DNA of 64,000 nt from positions 6,453,001-6,517,000 of the forward strand of contig JAPTOF010000020.1 in the NCBI GenBank assembly GCA_028554755.1, in the 5' to 3' direction. The stretch's first letter is position 1. Every line of letters begins with the position of its first letter. Source of the stretch: Cordia subcordata. Lineage: Eukaryota > Streptophyta > Magnoliopsida > Boraginales > Cordiaceae. The translations under genes were made by a program, and so were the position numbers. The notes under the pieces are model-generated. The model was not told where the DNA came from. It worked only from the letters and a program-made list of their open reading frames with translations, and searched no databases. Below, in pieces: positions 1 through 10,887 of this stretch.

Positions 1-509
1 GAAATCCCAAAATTAGAGCTCAAATTCTTGGAATTCAAATTCAAATTTCGAAATTGCATTAGGGTTTTTTTTTACTGATTCAGATATTCCCTACAATGAC
101 GTGACAGTGTGGTAACTGATATTGCAGAATCAAATCTTATAATTTGAAATCGAATTTCTGGAATTCAAACATATTTTGGGAATTCAATGTCGAATTTTAG
201 GAATTCGATTTCAAGGAATATAATATATTTCAAGGAAACGAATATAATCCCTGCTACTGGGTCATCTCGGGTCATTTCATTTTAGAGTGGATTCGAATTC
301 CCAAAATTCGAGTTCTAGCTATATAAACCCACTCCCCTTCTTCCACAGCCTAATTCCAAACTTCACTCAAAATTTCATACCCTTACTTACTTCAAAACTT
401 TATAACCTCAATCACGTTTTGTAGTACTTTCTTTGACACCATCGCAACAAAAATTTGTTTTAATTACTAGAAATATTCAATTTTTTTGTAAATCACGTGC
501 TTCCAAAAG
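1..509 (+). promoter_or_regulatory. AT-rich upstream region of the MULE transposase gene with a TATA box
   Basis: No coding sequence. GAATTC occurs five times in the first 300 bases (31, 161, 180, 201, 295), in recurring ggaattcaa-like contexts. TATATAAA at 320-327 lies about 190 bases before the first ATG of the transposase remnant and fits a TATA box. The sequence between them is pyrimidine- and A-rich, as in a plant 5' leader. The terminal repeat of the MULE must lie left of the window or is not recognisable. Promoter assignment is inferred from position. Confidence 0.4.
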
Positions 510-2240
510 ATGAATGCAAATGAAGTTGATGTTACTATTTATTTATACTATGGCGGTCACAAAATTGAAACATCTCAGGGGCTCAACTATGTGTGTCCAA
601 ATTTATCACGTAAAATAAAAATCATCCTAGAACAACATACAATCAACTTGTATATCATATATTTAGAAAGCTCGAATTATAGCCTACTATCGATAGAGTT
701 GATATATGTTATCGTGACCCCAAATGGGACACAAACTTATAGAAAATATATTACTACCTGAGCGCCGTGAAGGATGATAAAGATGTATAGGATATGTACA
801 AGACAACTTGCATAAAAATGAACCGGCAGTGTGCACATGTCGTTGTAGATGTACAAAGCCATAACATGTACAACCCACAACCAGCAGAAAAAGCACAACC
901 ATTTCAAACAGTTGTTGATTTGCCGGACCTAAACACAGAACCATCTTATTATGCTGATGCACAGGTGGACATTCCAACGACAATGGCAGAGTTTTCCACA
1001 TTTTCCTTTTTCCACAGCTATACTCCACATTTGAAGTTGGAGAACCCTCTCGTGGTGGTGACATTCTCAAGAGGTTTGAGGTCAGAGTAGATTCTAAAAA
1101 AGAGGACGTCCAGTTGAATGACAAGGAAGTGGCCAGTTTAAACTACAAGAACAAAGAGGTCAAAGTTAGGCCAAATACTGGCGAAGAGCCAGAGCTGGAG
1201 CTAGAAGAGGAAGAACCTATGGTGTTCCACACTGCTAAGAGAGAATACTACATCACTAGTAAGGATGAGCCACCAAGTCGCCCAATGTGTGAAGAGACGG
1301 ATAGAGTTGGCCAAATGCATGGTATTCCTGACAAAGATTGATGTTATAAAGGCTGTCCAAATAAATATGAAAAATATCAACGAGAGTTTAGGGTCATGAA
1401 GTCAAGCAAGACCCTGTGGGACATACATTGCTATGAATTGTGTAATCAAAGGACACCATGTAAGTGGAAGATACATGCAATTAAAAGAACAACGCATAAG
1501 ATGTTTGAGATCACAAAGTACCACGACATGCATATTTGTATAAAAGACAAATCTGGGCCAAACTACAGAAATCTAACATCTAGTTTGGTCAATTACATGG
1601 TGAGGCATTTTGTTGCAGAGAAGGTTGATTACGAGGTACATCTTGTACAACCCTATATAAATGAGAAGTTGAAGGTTGATATAACGTATGGGAAAGCGTG
1701 GCGTGGCAGGAATAAGGCAATTGAACTGGTTTATGGCTACTGGGACACATCATACGAGATGCTGTCACGCTTTCTTGGTGTTGTGATTGCAAAGAATCTA
1801 AGGACTGTCGTCAAGTACAAGTTCGCTTAGGGTACAAAACAGACAAAAAAATTTTCAATATGTGTTTTGGGCTTTTGGTCCATGTATCATGGCATTGAGG
1901 AAGTGTCGTCCAATTGTTTTTCCTGGACAAAGCACATTTGCACAGCAAGTACAAGGGCCACCTGCTCGTTGCCTTAGCCACAGATGTCAACAATCATATA
2001 TTACCATTGGCATTTGCTGTAGTTGATGCCGAGACTACAAATAGTTAAAAGTGGTTCTTGTCGAACTCCTAAACCATGGGTTAGATCAATATGTAAACTT
2101 TTTTTTTCCTTTTTAATATAAATAAAACACAAATGAAAAAAAAATCATAATAAAAAAATAATCTCCCCAAAATCTAAATAATAACAGGGGCAATCACCAT
2201 GATCGTTGAACACACTTTGCGTCCTAACAACACGCATGAA
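510..2240 (+). pseudogene. Mutator-like element (MULE/MuDR) transposase, degenerate
   Basis: A MuDR-type transposase would cut and paste Mutator-like DNA elements in the nucleus. The coding region is broken into frames at 510-761 (N-terminal region with an LYYGGHK stretch), 794-1090, 1114-1341 (acidic segment ELELEEEEP) and 1396-1830. The last is the best match, to the MuDR DNA-binding region (WDIHCYELCNQR, CKWKIHAIKR, and a KAWRGRNKAIELVYG stretch). From 1830 to 2090 further frames carry the start of the MULE catalytic domain (KYKGHLLVALATDVNN, FAVVDAETTNS), but the usual DGTHL motif is degraded and stops interrupt it. A possible donor GTAAAC follows CAATAT at 2093. The catalytic C-terminal half and zinc finger are missing. 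Clearly not functional. Confidence 0.8.
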
Positions 2241-2290
2241 GAACTATTAGTGGAAGAATGAGTTAGGTACTCATTGCCCTTACCCGTAAT
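2071..2290 (+). repeat. Left arm of a MULE-derived inverted repeat
   Basis: Positions 2071-2240 read in reverse complement match 7526-7682 at roughly 80% by eye, including a shared stretch ccccaaaatctaaataat. Positions 2229-2290 match the reverse complement of 2757-2820 (shared gaagaatgag and ctcattgc blocks). The second arm was one piece before the TIR element at 2821-7516 inserted. The left arm overlaps the end of the MULE transposase remnant. Confidence 0.75.
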
Positions 2291-2756
2291 TATATATCTT
2301 CAATTTGCATGAAAAGCTATTAGTTGAACAACTTTGACAAGTGATAAGGGATTATTAGTTTTCAGGGCAAAATCAAAATCTTTTAATATTGTAAGCTATT
2401 GTAAACTGGAGAAAGCCAAAAAAATTTTATAGCAGAACATGGAATGATTAATTTGATTTTTTCTTTCAAATTGTAGAAGATGCCAACATTTTTGTTATTT
2501 TCATTTTATTTCTTCTAGGTCATGGATATGGTAATTGAGACAAGTTTTAATTTGACTTTAGCTTTGTTGTATTTTTAATTTTATTTCATTTTCATTTTAT
2601 TTTATTTTTATAGTTTATGCAAGAAACTCTTGTGCCGGATGGGGGGTCATAACCTTATATTTCACTTAAGCTATGGCGAAAACTGTAATATATTGCTTGC
2701 ATGTTTCATGGTGATTACACTTTTAAAGGAAGTGGTTGCAATTGCAAATAAAGGAG
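2291..2756. other. Spacer between the inverted-repeat arms
   Basis: AT-rich sequence of about 470 bases that would form the loop of the ancestral hairpin. A short open frame (2630-2887) crosses the arm and the TIR element boundary, so I treat it as chance. No gene or known repeat recognised. Confidence 0.4.
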
Positions 2757-2820
2757 GCAACAGCTACTGCAATGAGCAACCAGCTCATTCTTCGATTGAT
2801 AATAGCTTTTCGTGCGTGTT
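2757..2820 (-). repeat. Right arm of the MULE inverted repeat, left portion
   Basis: In reverse complement this stretch starts aacacgcacgaaaagctatt and aligns with aacacgcatgaagaactatt from 2229. It ends with GTGCGTGTT (2812-2820), the target duplication of the TIR element that follows. The repeat resumes after the second copy at 7517-7525. Confidence 0.65.
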
Positions 2821-3016
2821 CAATGGCGGAGCCAGGACCTATCAGTCGGTGGGTGCACATTCATGTATAAATTTTTATTCTAATTAAAAAATTAATTATA
2901 AAAATATCTAATAACTAATATAGTTATAACATTTTAATATAGACAGAAAATATAAAATAAATAATTATATTAATTCTAAATAGAAATTCTTTTTATAATT
3001 ATCCTGACATGACTTC

Positions 3017-3185
3017 TGATGTGTGTTGGTTTGTATAGGTTTAAACTTGTATTTTCTTATACTTTTGGAGGTTTTTTATGCTAATTTGATGGCATTACTG
3101 TAGTATTTATTTAATATTTGTGCATATGGGTGTTAAGGGTCAATAGTTGAGTTTTAGGGTTAAATGCTATACTAAATGCTTATTT
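3017..3185 (+). repeat. Truncated 5' LTR of the gypsy element
   Basis: Aligns with 5530-5703, sharing ttttcttatacttttg, tagtgtagtact/tactgtagtatt and a long block ending aatgcttattttt. It stops at about 3185, where the homologous right LTR continues for another 1.4 kb. The breakpoint marks a deletion that removed the rest of the LTR, primer site, leader and gag. Confidence 0.8.
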
Positions 3186-4059
3186 TTGCTAGAGCTTTTA
3201 TCATTTCTTGTGCTATTAATAATCACCCAGTTGCTCATGCCTTGCTTGATTTAGGTTCTAGTGTCAATCTTATTCCTTTTTTGGTGTATAAACATCTAGG
3301 TTTGGAAGCATTGAAGCCTACCAGTGTGGTTTTACAATTAGCTGATAGGAGTAAAAAGAGACCTCGAATGATAGTTAAGGATGCCACTGTTAAAGTTAGA
3401 GAATTCTATTATCCCTAGATTTCATTATTTTAGACATGCATCCAGGTCATGACACTCAGAGTATGACACCTGTCCTTTTAAGGAGACCATTTTTAGCAAT
3501 TGCTAATGTAGTGATTCATTGTAGAATAGGGATCGTTGAGTTCACATTTGAGAATTCGAAAACAAAGGTTAAGGGTGCTGAATCTACCACTAAAGATAGA
3601 ATGGGAAACGAGATGAATTGTTTCTTTATAGAGTTTGTCGCTTCTAATGTTGAGGATACTATTGAGATGGAGTGATTCTTCTTCTTGGATGAATTTGATA
3701 AGATGAGAGTACCATCTAGGATTGATGACATCGAGGTTGAGAGATTCATATTCTTAGATAACCAAGAACCTGAATTGGAGCAATTTCTCTTTCTAGATGA
3801 GTATGATGAGCCCGAGACAGAGAGTTTCTTATTTGAGAATAATCAGTCTGAGATGCTTACTGCTGAGCTTGAGAAGTTTAAACATAAGAAGTGTGTTGTT
3901 GTTGATGTCCCATTTCTCACAATATGTCTCAAGAGATGTTCATTTTTTTATCCTTTTCTTTTATCTGTGGATGCCCCGCATGATCTAGTATATACATTCT
4001 TAGGGCGTGAATTCAAATCTTCACTGTATCAGATGCGTGGCTTTTTTTTTCTGTGTTGA
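3176..4059 (+). pseudogene. gypsy gag-pol remnant: retropepsin and acidic linker
   Basis: The frame at 3176-3418 has a retropepsin-like active-site segment ALLDLGSSVNLIP. The normal D(T/S)G is here DLG, so the catalytic triad is altered. It is followed by a Y-K-LGL--L segment typical of plant gypsy proteases. After an in-frame stop, 3436-3675 reads the C-terminal protease part (LLRRPFLAIANVVIH; family members usually show LGRPFLAT). Frame 3685-4059 holds repeated acidic blocks (FIFLDNQEPELEQFLFLDEY) and a short pol-like tail. No reverse transcriptase motif follows. A retroelement fossil without coding capacity. Confidence 0.65.
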
Positions 4060-5529
4060 TTTGCTTATCTAGTAGTACATGCCTAAGGACTTTAAGCACT
4101 AGTGGCCCTAACATTACCACTCGGCTGGGGACATAAAATTCAACACTACTAGGAAACATCCTAGAATTTTGGTAGTTAGAGTTTAGTTGATGAGTTCTTT
4201 ACTTTTTGTTTTTCGTTTCTTTTCTTTACATTTTCTTTTAGTTGCCCTCGTACCCATTGCTTTCTATACATAAAGCTTTATCATTTACACTTGCCATTGT
4301 GAGCTTTTTATGTCATGTTTGTTGATTTCCTTTGTAAATGTTTAGAGTTGAGTGGAAATTGGATACCAAGGAAGTTAACGGACATTATCATCAAAACATG
4401 GCATACGCGGCTTAATTTTACACAAGGTTGTATCTATCCATTCTCCACTTGTCCCTTCTTATCTACCCCTACCCCAGCTCCCTTACATGATATGTGATGT
4501 TCACTTGCTTGTTGTATGGTCTTATTTTATTTGCTTGAGTATAAGCAAAGTTTAGGTTTGAGAGCGTGGGAGTTTGGTTTTCTTGTTTATCCTTTGTTTA
4601 AGGCAGATTTGCATTATTTTTGTAAAAATGGTGAAATTTTTTCGCTTTTTATGCAAATAGAGTTGTTTATCTCTTTGTTGATTAGAGTGTTGGCTCTCAT
4701 TTATTGACTTAATTGATTGGTGAAGATAAGCTTGTGTTGTGGGGAATGAATAGGGTGGAGGAAAAATAGGGACTTTGAAGACATGCCTTTTGAAAGCTAT
4801 AAGGAGTGAACACTTCTAAGAATGCACTTTGTAGCTACCTCATGACTCGGTTGAAAAAAGTAATTAACAAAGGTTGTTGATATGAGTGCTTCTCCCTTGA
4901 TTGGTTATTTTTAGTGTGCCTTAGCCTCTTCTTTTTCTTTTTCTTTTTCTTTTTCTTTTCGTTTATGTTATGTATTGAGAAAAATACAAAAAAAAAAAAT
5001 TAAAAAGGCAAAAAAAATGTGAAAAAATTATGAAAAAGCCAAAAGGCACCAAAAAGTTAAAAAAGTGAAGTACGTGAATAAGTGTCAAAGGACACAATGT
5101 CAATTTGACACAAGTGTCTTCTTTTGTTATTTTGTTGTATTGTGATGAGGGTCTTACGTCATTTGTGAGCCATTGTGATTCTATCTTCTTTCTCCTTGTA
5201 TCTTTGAGACTATGTGCATATTTGAGGACCATGTTAATTTAGGGGCACAAAGTATCAACATCTCGTGTGTGAGTTAGAATCCTAGGTTTGTGGTGGCTCT
5301 AGCTACTTGGGCAGTTCCCATGCGGTGCGAAGACCCTTGTGAGTAAATGGAGGATCCGAAAAAGGCTTGGGAACCATTTTTACAAAAGGAATAACCCCTT
5401 CATACTCCTTAGATTCACTAAGATAGCAATTCAATACTCTCGGCAACCCTCTTTAGCTTCTTAGAGATAAACTTAAGTTTGGTCTTGGTTGAGGATAAGC
5501 AAGGAGAAGGTTTAAGGGTTTAGGAGTGT
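4060..5529 (+). other. Non-coding 3' internal region of the gypsy element
   Basis: No gene. Contains a (CTTTTT)n pyrimidine run at about 4929-4958, an A-rich stretch rich in aaaaag at about 4980-5070, and a purine-rich tract before the 3' LTR. This composition is usual between pol and the 3' LTR of plant Tat/Athila-like elements. Small open frames here have no recognisable domains. Confidence 0.55.
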
Positions 5530-7101
5530 TGATGTGTCTTGATTTCTATGTGCTTAAGCTTGCATTTTCTTATACTTTTGAAGGTGTTTTATTTTTATTT
5601 GATAGCATTAGTGTAGTACTTATCTAATATTTGTGCATATGTAGTGTTAAGTGTCAATAGTTGAGTTTTAGGGTTAAATGCTACACTAAATGCTTATTTT
5701 TATGCCTTAGGTGAGCTATAAGATAGAAATGGATCTTGAACAAGGATGGCGATGAAGAACTAAGTGGCACAGGTTGTGGGATGAAGACCGAAAGCAAAAA
5801 AGATGAAGATTGAAAGCAATTAGGCAACCGGTCGACCTAGAAGAATTGCCAGTCGACAAGCTACGTCAATTACCCACCCCAGAGAATGAATAATTTCTAC
5901 CAATCGAGGCAGAATGCTGTAGCTATTATAAAAGCCCGAGTTTTGCAGTACTTTAGAGGATTTTTTTGAAAAACTTTTCACCCCATCTCCTTACACCCAT
6001 TACACAAAATCCTAATTCCATCACTCACCCATCTCATGCACTCAATTCCACATCAATTTCATTCATAAACAAATTTGGATTTGAGGATTAAACAAGGATT
6101 TTAAGGCTTTAGAGTAAGATTTGTAAAGAGCAAGCAAGGACAATGAGGGAGCTTTTCATTCTTCTCTTTATTCTTGTTTATACTATGTTAGATTAGCTCT
6201 AATCTAGGGTTGATTGCAATTTTTATAATGGGTTAAGGATCTAAACACTTGCTTTGAGATTTTGATGGTTATATATATATACTTTGTTCTTATATTTCTA
6301 TGGCTTGAAATTAAACATGTCAATGTGTTTGATGAAATACCTCAATGAGTTTGCATGTGTAATTTGTGCTTAGATGCTAATAGTGGAGGCCTCACCTTAG
6401 CCTTAATCCATGCTAATGGCATGAGCCCTACTTGCAACTGCATTTGTATTGATTAACTGTGTTCTTAATGCCTTTAGTGTAGTAGGTAATGACCTCTAGT
6501 ATGAAACATGGCTAAAAGGATACCCACTATTACTTGGGTGATCTAGATAACCTAATCTCCAGTTTGAAACAAATCTAAAGTATTAGATTCCTTAAGAGGA
6601 AATTAATCAACACCCAAAGGACTTAGAACTAAACCCAAAAGCTTTGGCTAGTTACGACAAACTTATACTTCTGATTGAGCCCGATTAAGGATAGGGTTGC
6701 ACCGATAGTTAGAGGTAGTACGGCTAGTAAACGAAGCCTGCTATTAGAGTATACAAAACATCAATAGCCTCAAAACAAGGATAAGAATCTAAACATATTC
6801 CAAAGGAGCAAGCACCCCTATATTCCCCCAAAACCTTGTAGAATTCCCATTTCCATGTCTTGTTTACCCCACTATTCAGATTACTTAGCTTTTCTTTTCA
6901 TCTAGTTTAGTTTTTAAAGCTCTAATAGATCCAAAAATCCTAAAAATAATAGGTAGGACCACATGTAGCTATTATAGGATGCGCTTTCACATAAGATCCT
7001 CACTTAGGTAACCTCCCTGAGGAGAAAAATCCCTGTACTCAAGCCCTAGACTACAAAGTTCCATCCGCTTGCGGGGTGTTTTGACTTGAAAAAACATATC
7101 A
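5530..7101 (+). repeat. 3' LTR of the gypsy element, 1572 bp
   Basis: Starts TGATGTGT, ends CATATCA, flanked by ACTTC. A second diverged copy of its 3' part lies at about 28740-28826 plus 33756-34700, split by a copia element. Shared landmarks include the block around tagccttaatccat (6398 against 34034) and gatagttagag (6704 against 34339). It contains GGTCGACC and AGTCGAC motifs at about 5830-5857. Confidence 0.8.
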
Positions 7102-7525
7102 ACTTCATAATTTCAAATCGTCGAATATACTCATAGGAGAATGTGCTAAATGTATTCCTCTTTATATATTGCGACTACGCAATCATTTGTTGTGTTATTT
7201 CTTTTTTTTTTTCCTCCTTCCTCCCTTTTCTTCTCTTTCCACTTTTACTTTTTCTATTCGTTTGTTTCTTTATTTTTAGCTTTTCATAACATAACAAATT
7301 ATAAATTTATATTTTTTTAATTTCTTTTAATTTTTGGTTAAAAATCAAAAGAAAAGTAACAATAAAATATCTCACAATTAGGAGAGATAATTTACATGAG
7401 AGGGTACACTTTATATTGGTTAATGACTCATTGCAAAAGAAATAATAAAAATTAATAACAATAACTCTTTTAGGAAAAAAAGCAGCACCCCGTCAACAAA
7501 GTGTGGCTCTGCCTATGTGCGTGTT

Positions 7526-7682
7526 GATAGGATGCAAAGTGTGTTTGATGATTCTGGTGATTTCCCCAGTCATTATTTAGATTTTGGGGAGATTATTCTT
7601 TGGTTATGATATTTTCCGTTTGTGTTTTATTTGTATTAGGAATGGAAAAAAAATTTACATATTGATTTCACTCATGGACTGG
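7526..7682 (-). repeat. Right arm of the MULE inverted repeat, right portion
   Basis: Continuation of the arm at 2757-2820 on the other side of the TIR element. Its reverse complement aligns with 2071-2228, for instance aataatctccccaaaatcta in both, and tttacatattgat here against the complement of atcaatatgtaaa. Similarity fades near 7685. Confidence 0.7.
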
Positions 7683-7770
7683 GGGTTGGGTTATATTTAA
7701 ATATGGTAAATTATCTTATCAAGGAGATCGTTTAATGAACCTTAACGCGTGCAATATTATACCCATTAAA

Positions 7771-7773
<3 letters not shown>

Positions 7774-7804
<31 letters not shown>
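7774..7804. repeat. (AT)n microsatellite
   Basis: Uninterrupted alternating AT run in an AT-rich region. Confidence 0.95.
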
Positions 7805-7809
<5 letters not shown>

Positions 7810-8885
7810 CTGTTTTTGTATTGAAAAACAAAAAACTATTGTTGTATGGAAAGGGCAATCTCTGATATGTGCGATTGAAACTATTATTTATTTATTTATT
7901 TAAATTCTTTATTTTATGTTTAAATTTTTTCATTTTAATATTTGAACAATTTCATATTTGAATTCCTTAATTTTTCAATTCTTAATTTCTTTAATTCTAT
8001 AAATTATTTATTTTTAATTTTTTAATTTCTTATTTTTAGTTTTTGCTTTTTAATTTTTAATTTTTAATTTTATATTTTTTAATTTTTAATTTTTAAAAAT
8101 TTTTTAAATTTTTAATATGTTCTAAGAAAAAATATTTGAACATCAATCTCATCGATATCATCTAAGTCATAGAACTAGTTTCTTTTTTTCTTTTTTTCGT
8201 TTTTTATTTTTTTTACCTTAATTTTTTCTATATTTTAATTTTTAATTTGTTAGCTTTTATTTTTTATTTTTTATTTTCTTTATTTTTATCTTTTAAATTC
8301 TTTAATTTTTTATTTTTCTCGGTTAACATAAGTCATGCAAGCATTTGATTGTTTCCTTAATTAGTGTGAAGAATATTAATAATCATATGGCTTTGCATTT
8401 GAGAAGCTGTTATCGAATTCGAGATCTTTTTTTAAATCGTTTTTCGCCGCAAGAAGCAATCCTAAAGCTTTATACATGGTGACTAGCTTCTCGCGAACGT
8501 AATCTTTTATATAACTTTTCTAAATATAATTTTTTATTTTTTTGAGAAATTTAAAGGAGTTTCAACTTTTTTTGAAAGACAATCTAAATACTTGTCATAA
8601 GGCATAGAGATGTGACCTCAATAAGCAGGTGTAATTGTTAGAATTATTTTTTTTAGTGTAAAGACTATTCCATCCCCATTTTTTTAAGCTAAAAGTTTCA
8701 AACAAGGGTTTAAAAGGTTGTTCCATGAAATAGCACTTAAACCAGTTGTCTAACCCCTGCGTTGCAAAGGGTGCAAAAAATTACAGATTTAGTTATATCA
8801 ATTTGACTTCCTTAAAATAGTTCTTTTGAAATATACTAAATAAAATAGTTTATTTTCATATTCATATAATTTATTTGAAAGTACA
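7805..8885. other. AT-rich intergenic stretch, no gene seen
   Basis: Long runs of taattttt-like sequence with low complexity, especially 7900-8330. No open frame with recognisable content. Confidence 0.7.
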
Positions 8886-8892
8886 AAACACC

Positions 8893-8984
8893 TGTGATTA
8901 GTGAATAGCTCAAATTGTTGACACTGTCTTCTGCAAGAGTGAGGTGTTCAAAACCTATCGGGGTCGGAGTTAAAAAAAAAAACT
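8893..8984 (+). mobile_element. SINE-like tRNA-derived fragment
   Basis: Box A-like tagctcaaattgttg and, about 40 bases on, box B-like gtgttcaaaacc are followed by an A-rich tail (ttaaaaaaaaaaac). The arrangement is that of the tRNA-related head of plant SINEs. It cannot fold as a true tRNA, and no clear target duplication was found. Confidence 0.45.
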
Positions 8985-9570
8985 AAAACATCTTTATATC
9001 CAAAATGTTTTGTGACCATTACTCATTTGTGACAAAATGATTATATGATATTAAAAGAATATAAGAGTTAATAACACATTCAAGAAAAAATATTATAAAC
9101 AATATTGTTATATTTACAATAAACATAGTCGAGATATGATTTTTTTTTTTCCAATAAATGTAGATGAGTAAAGCAACGAAGGGAACGATCACCCGTTTAC
9201 CCAATGCAATTTGGTTTAGGTACTGCTAGTTTCTTTTTTTAATCTGAAAAAAATATTTCATTGATAAACACCCATGACAACGGCCATTTACCCAATGCCA
9301 ATTACCCGAAAATCAGCAAGCAAAATTTATTCCAGAAGTTCTGGTGGGCAACGGATCCAGAAGCAAATTTAGTGTACCTAACAATCTAATAAGGCTATCA
9401 ATGCCATTCATATCAACACATGGCATTTTGCAGAAGTAACGCGTAAAAAATATAAACATGTAGAAATGATTCAGGAAAATATGGTGAATATCAAACAAAG
9501 AGAACTTTATAGTAGAATATGTGCATTATGCATTATTATGTATCTGTAGATTCTCACATTCCTTTCTATT

Positions 9571-9664
9571 TAACTGAAAAAGCTTATAAGCCTCCAGAAC
9601 AGGATTAGTAATTTAAATAACTGAAAAAGCTTATAAGCCTCCAGAACAGGACTAGTAATTTAAA
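9571..9664. repeat. 47-bp tandem duplication
   Basis: Two consecutive copies start taactgaaaaagcttataag at 9571 and 9618 and differ at one base (gattag against gactag). Near identity indicates a recent event. Confidence 0.95.
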
Positions 9665-9836
9665 CGGTCGGTATATCATTACTACGACATTTAGATCCCT
9701 CACAGTGCAAATTCTCAAACAGCAAACCAGCAAATTGCTTTTCAGCAATTGCTTTTTATCTTCTTCATACTGCACATTTCCTGAAATAGGAAGGAAATAT
9801 AATTAGTAGTCACAAAAGAAAAGAGTGCTGGATTAA

Positions 9837-10620
9837 TTATAGCAATTTTCTTTTTAGCGGTAAGATTTTAAAAATCATTACCCTTTGTTCCAGTGGAGTT
9901 GGACGCAACAAAGACAATGTATGTGTCAGATAAAATCGTCCCTCTCTCAATATCGTTGGACTTCTCTTGCCTCTCAACTGCAGCTTGAGTGACAGTAAAT
10001 ACATACCCATCGCCAAGATACTTTCGAATGGTACTCTCTGACCAGATGTGGTAATAATCTTCGTACAGTATATCACCGCAACATATTTGGGATGCATGAG
10101 AAATAATCACAAGATACGCAACCCAAATGTTTTCGCCAGAATGATTTCACAAGACATGCATGAGGAAAAAAAAAAAAAGATGGTTTCAGAAAACAAATCA
10201 GCACTTGTGTTTTTATCAACATTTCCTCAAGTTTTGCTTATAACAAAACTACGTATTTCCTCACGTGCTGCTTATAACAACACTACATTTTATCTTGCTT
10301 GAGATCAAGAAAACTTGGCAACCGAATACGCATGATGACGCGTCCCTGCCATGAGAGACCAATTGTCCAGCAACTAACGCTCTGTCAAGAATTGTATCGC
10401 ATCCATCGGCCCCGTAAATCTGTCCACCATACATGGACTTGCCAGAGCGAGAAAAGAACATCCCATATTGGTCTTGCAATTAGATTTATCAAAGTGTAGA
10501 CGTGTTTGAGTGCTTCTTTTATGGAAAGGTAATTTTGAAATATCAAAATGCACGCGTAATACGACTAACACAAAGTGCATGCACATAATGCAAATGAACA
10601 AGCTACAAACCCAGTGGTCA
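9837..10620 (-). other. Possible degraded gene or exon remnants, unrecognised
   Basis: Several overlapping minus-strand open frames (9837-10110, 10261-10479, 10374-10601) have more mixed residue composition than neighbouring AT-rich sequence, for example GQIYGADGCDTILDRA and TIRKYLGDGYVFTVTQ. I recognise no family, and no single chain can be joined with good splice sites. They could be remnants of a gene, exons read wrongly, or chance. They lie just downstream of the CNL on the same strand. Confidence 0.2.
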
Positions 10621-10887
10621 GGTGCGACTTGAGTGCCTGGTACGGTTATTCAGATTTTCTTCCACAACTGCTCTCCTGTTTTTCCTTTTCTCTCTCTCGG
10701 TCTATATTATGGCACACATCTCATCATCAAATCAGTGAAAGTGTTGCAGTGGTGCTAGAAAAAGAGGATACATGACTTAGATTTGAAAATTTATGTAAGG
10801 AAGAAATAACAGAAGAAAAGAATATAACATACTGACGAGGTAAAATAAAAACAAAGAGTCAGAGAGTGGCCATACTGATCCGGAGGG

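Larger units (their letters stand above)
3017..7101 (+). mobile_element. Ty3/gypsy LTR retrotransposon, internally deleted, TSD ACTTC
   Basis: Direct repeats beginning TGATGTGT occur at 3017 and 5530. The right LTR ends CATATCA at 7101. The 5-bp duplication ACTTC is found at 3012-3016 and 7102-7106, which defines the insertion. The left LTR keeps only about its first 169 bases, then runs straight into protease coding sequence. Internally only a protease-like segment and an acidic frame survive. Reverse transcriptase, RNase H and integrase are absent. An A-rich non-coding tract (about 4990-5090) and a purine-rich stretch (about 5489-5528, gaggataagcaaggagaagg) precede the right LTR, as in large plant gypsy elements of the Tat/Athila group. 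The element cannot move on its own. Confidence 0.8.
2821..7516. mobile_element. TIR DNA element (GGCGGAGCCA-type ends) with a 9-bp target duplication
   Basis: The left end is caatggcggagcca. The right end is tggctctgcctat, an imperfect inverted repeat of the left, and similarity weakly continues inward (gtgggtgcac against the complement of gcagcacccc). GTGCGTGTT is duplicated directly outside both ends (2812-2820 and 7517-7525), which fits Mutator-like 9-bp duplications and is close to hAT length. Without the nested gypsy element it would be about 600 bases, so it is non-autonomous. No transposase frame is present. Superfamily assignment is uncertain. Confidence 0.65.

Noticed and set aside
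8893..8984. Functional tRNA genes at the SINE-like loci (also 46607, 58905, 60544)
   Set aside because: Only box A/B-like segments are present and no cloverleaf can be drawn.
9019..9498. Short minus-strand frames as genes
   Set aside because: AT-driven Ile/Phe/Tyr-rich text without domains or neighbours.
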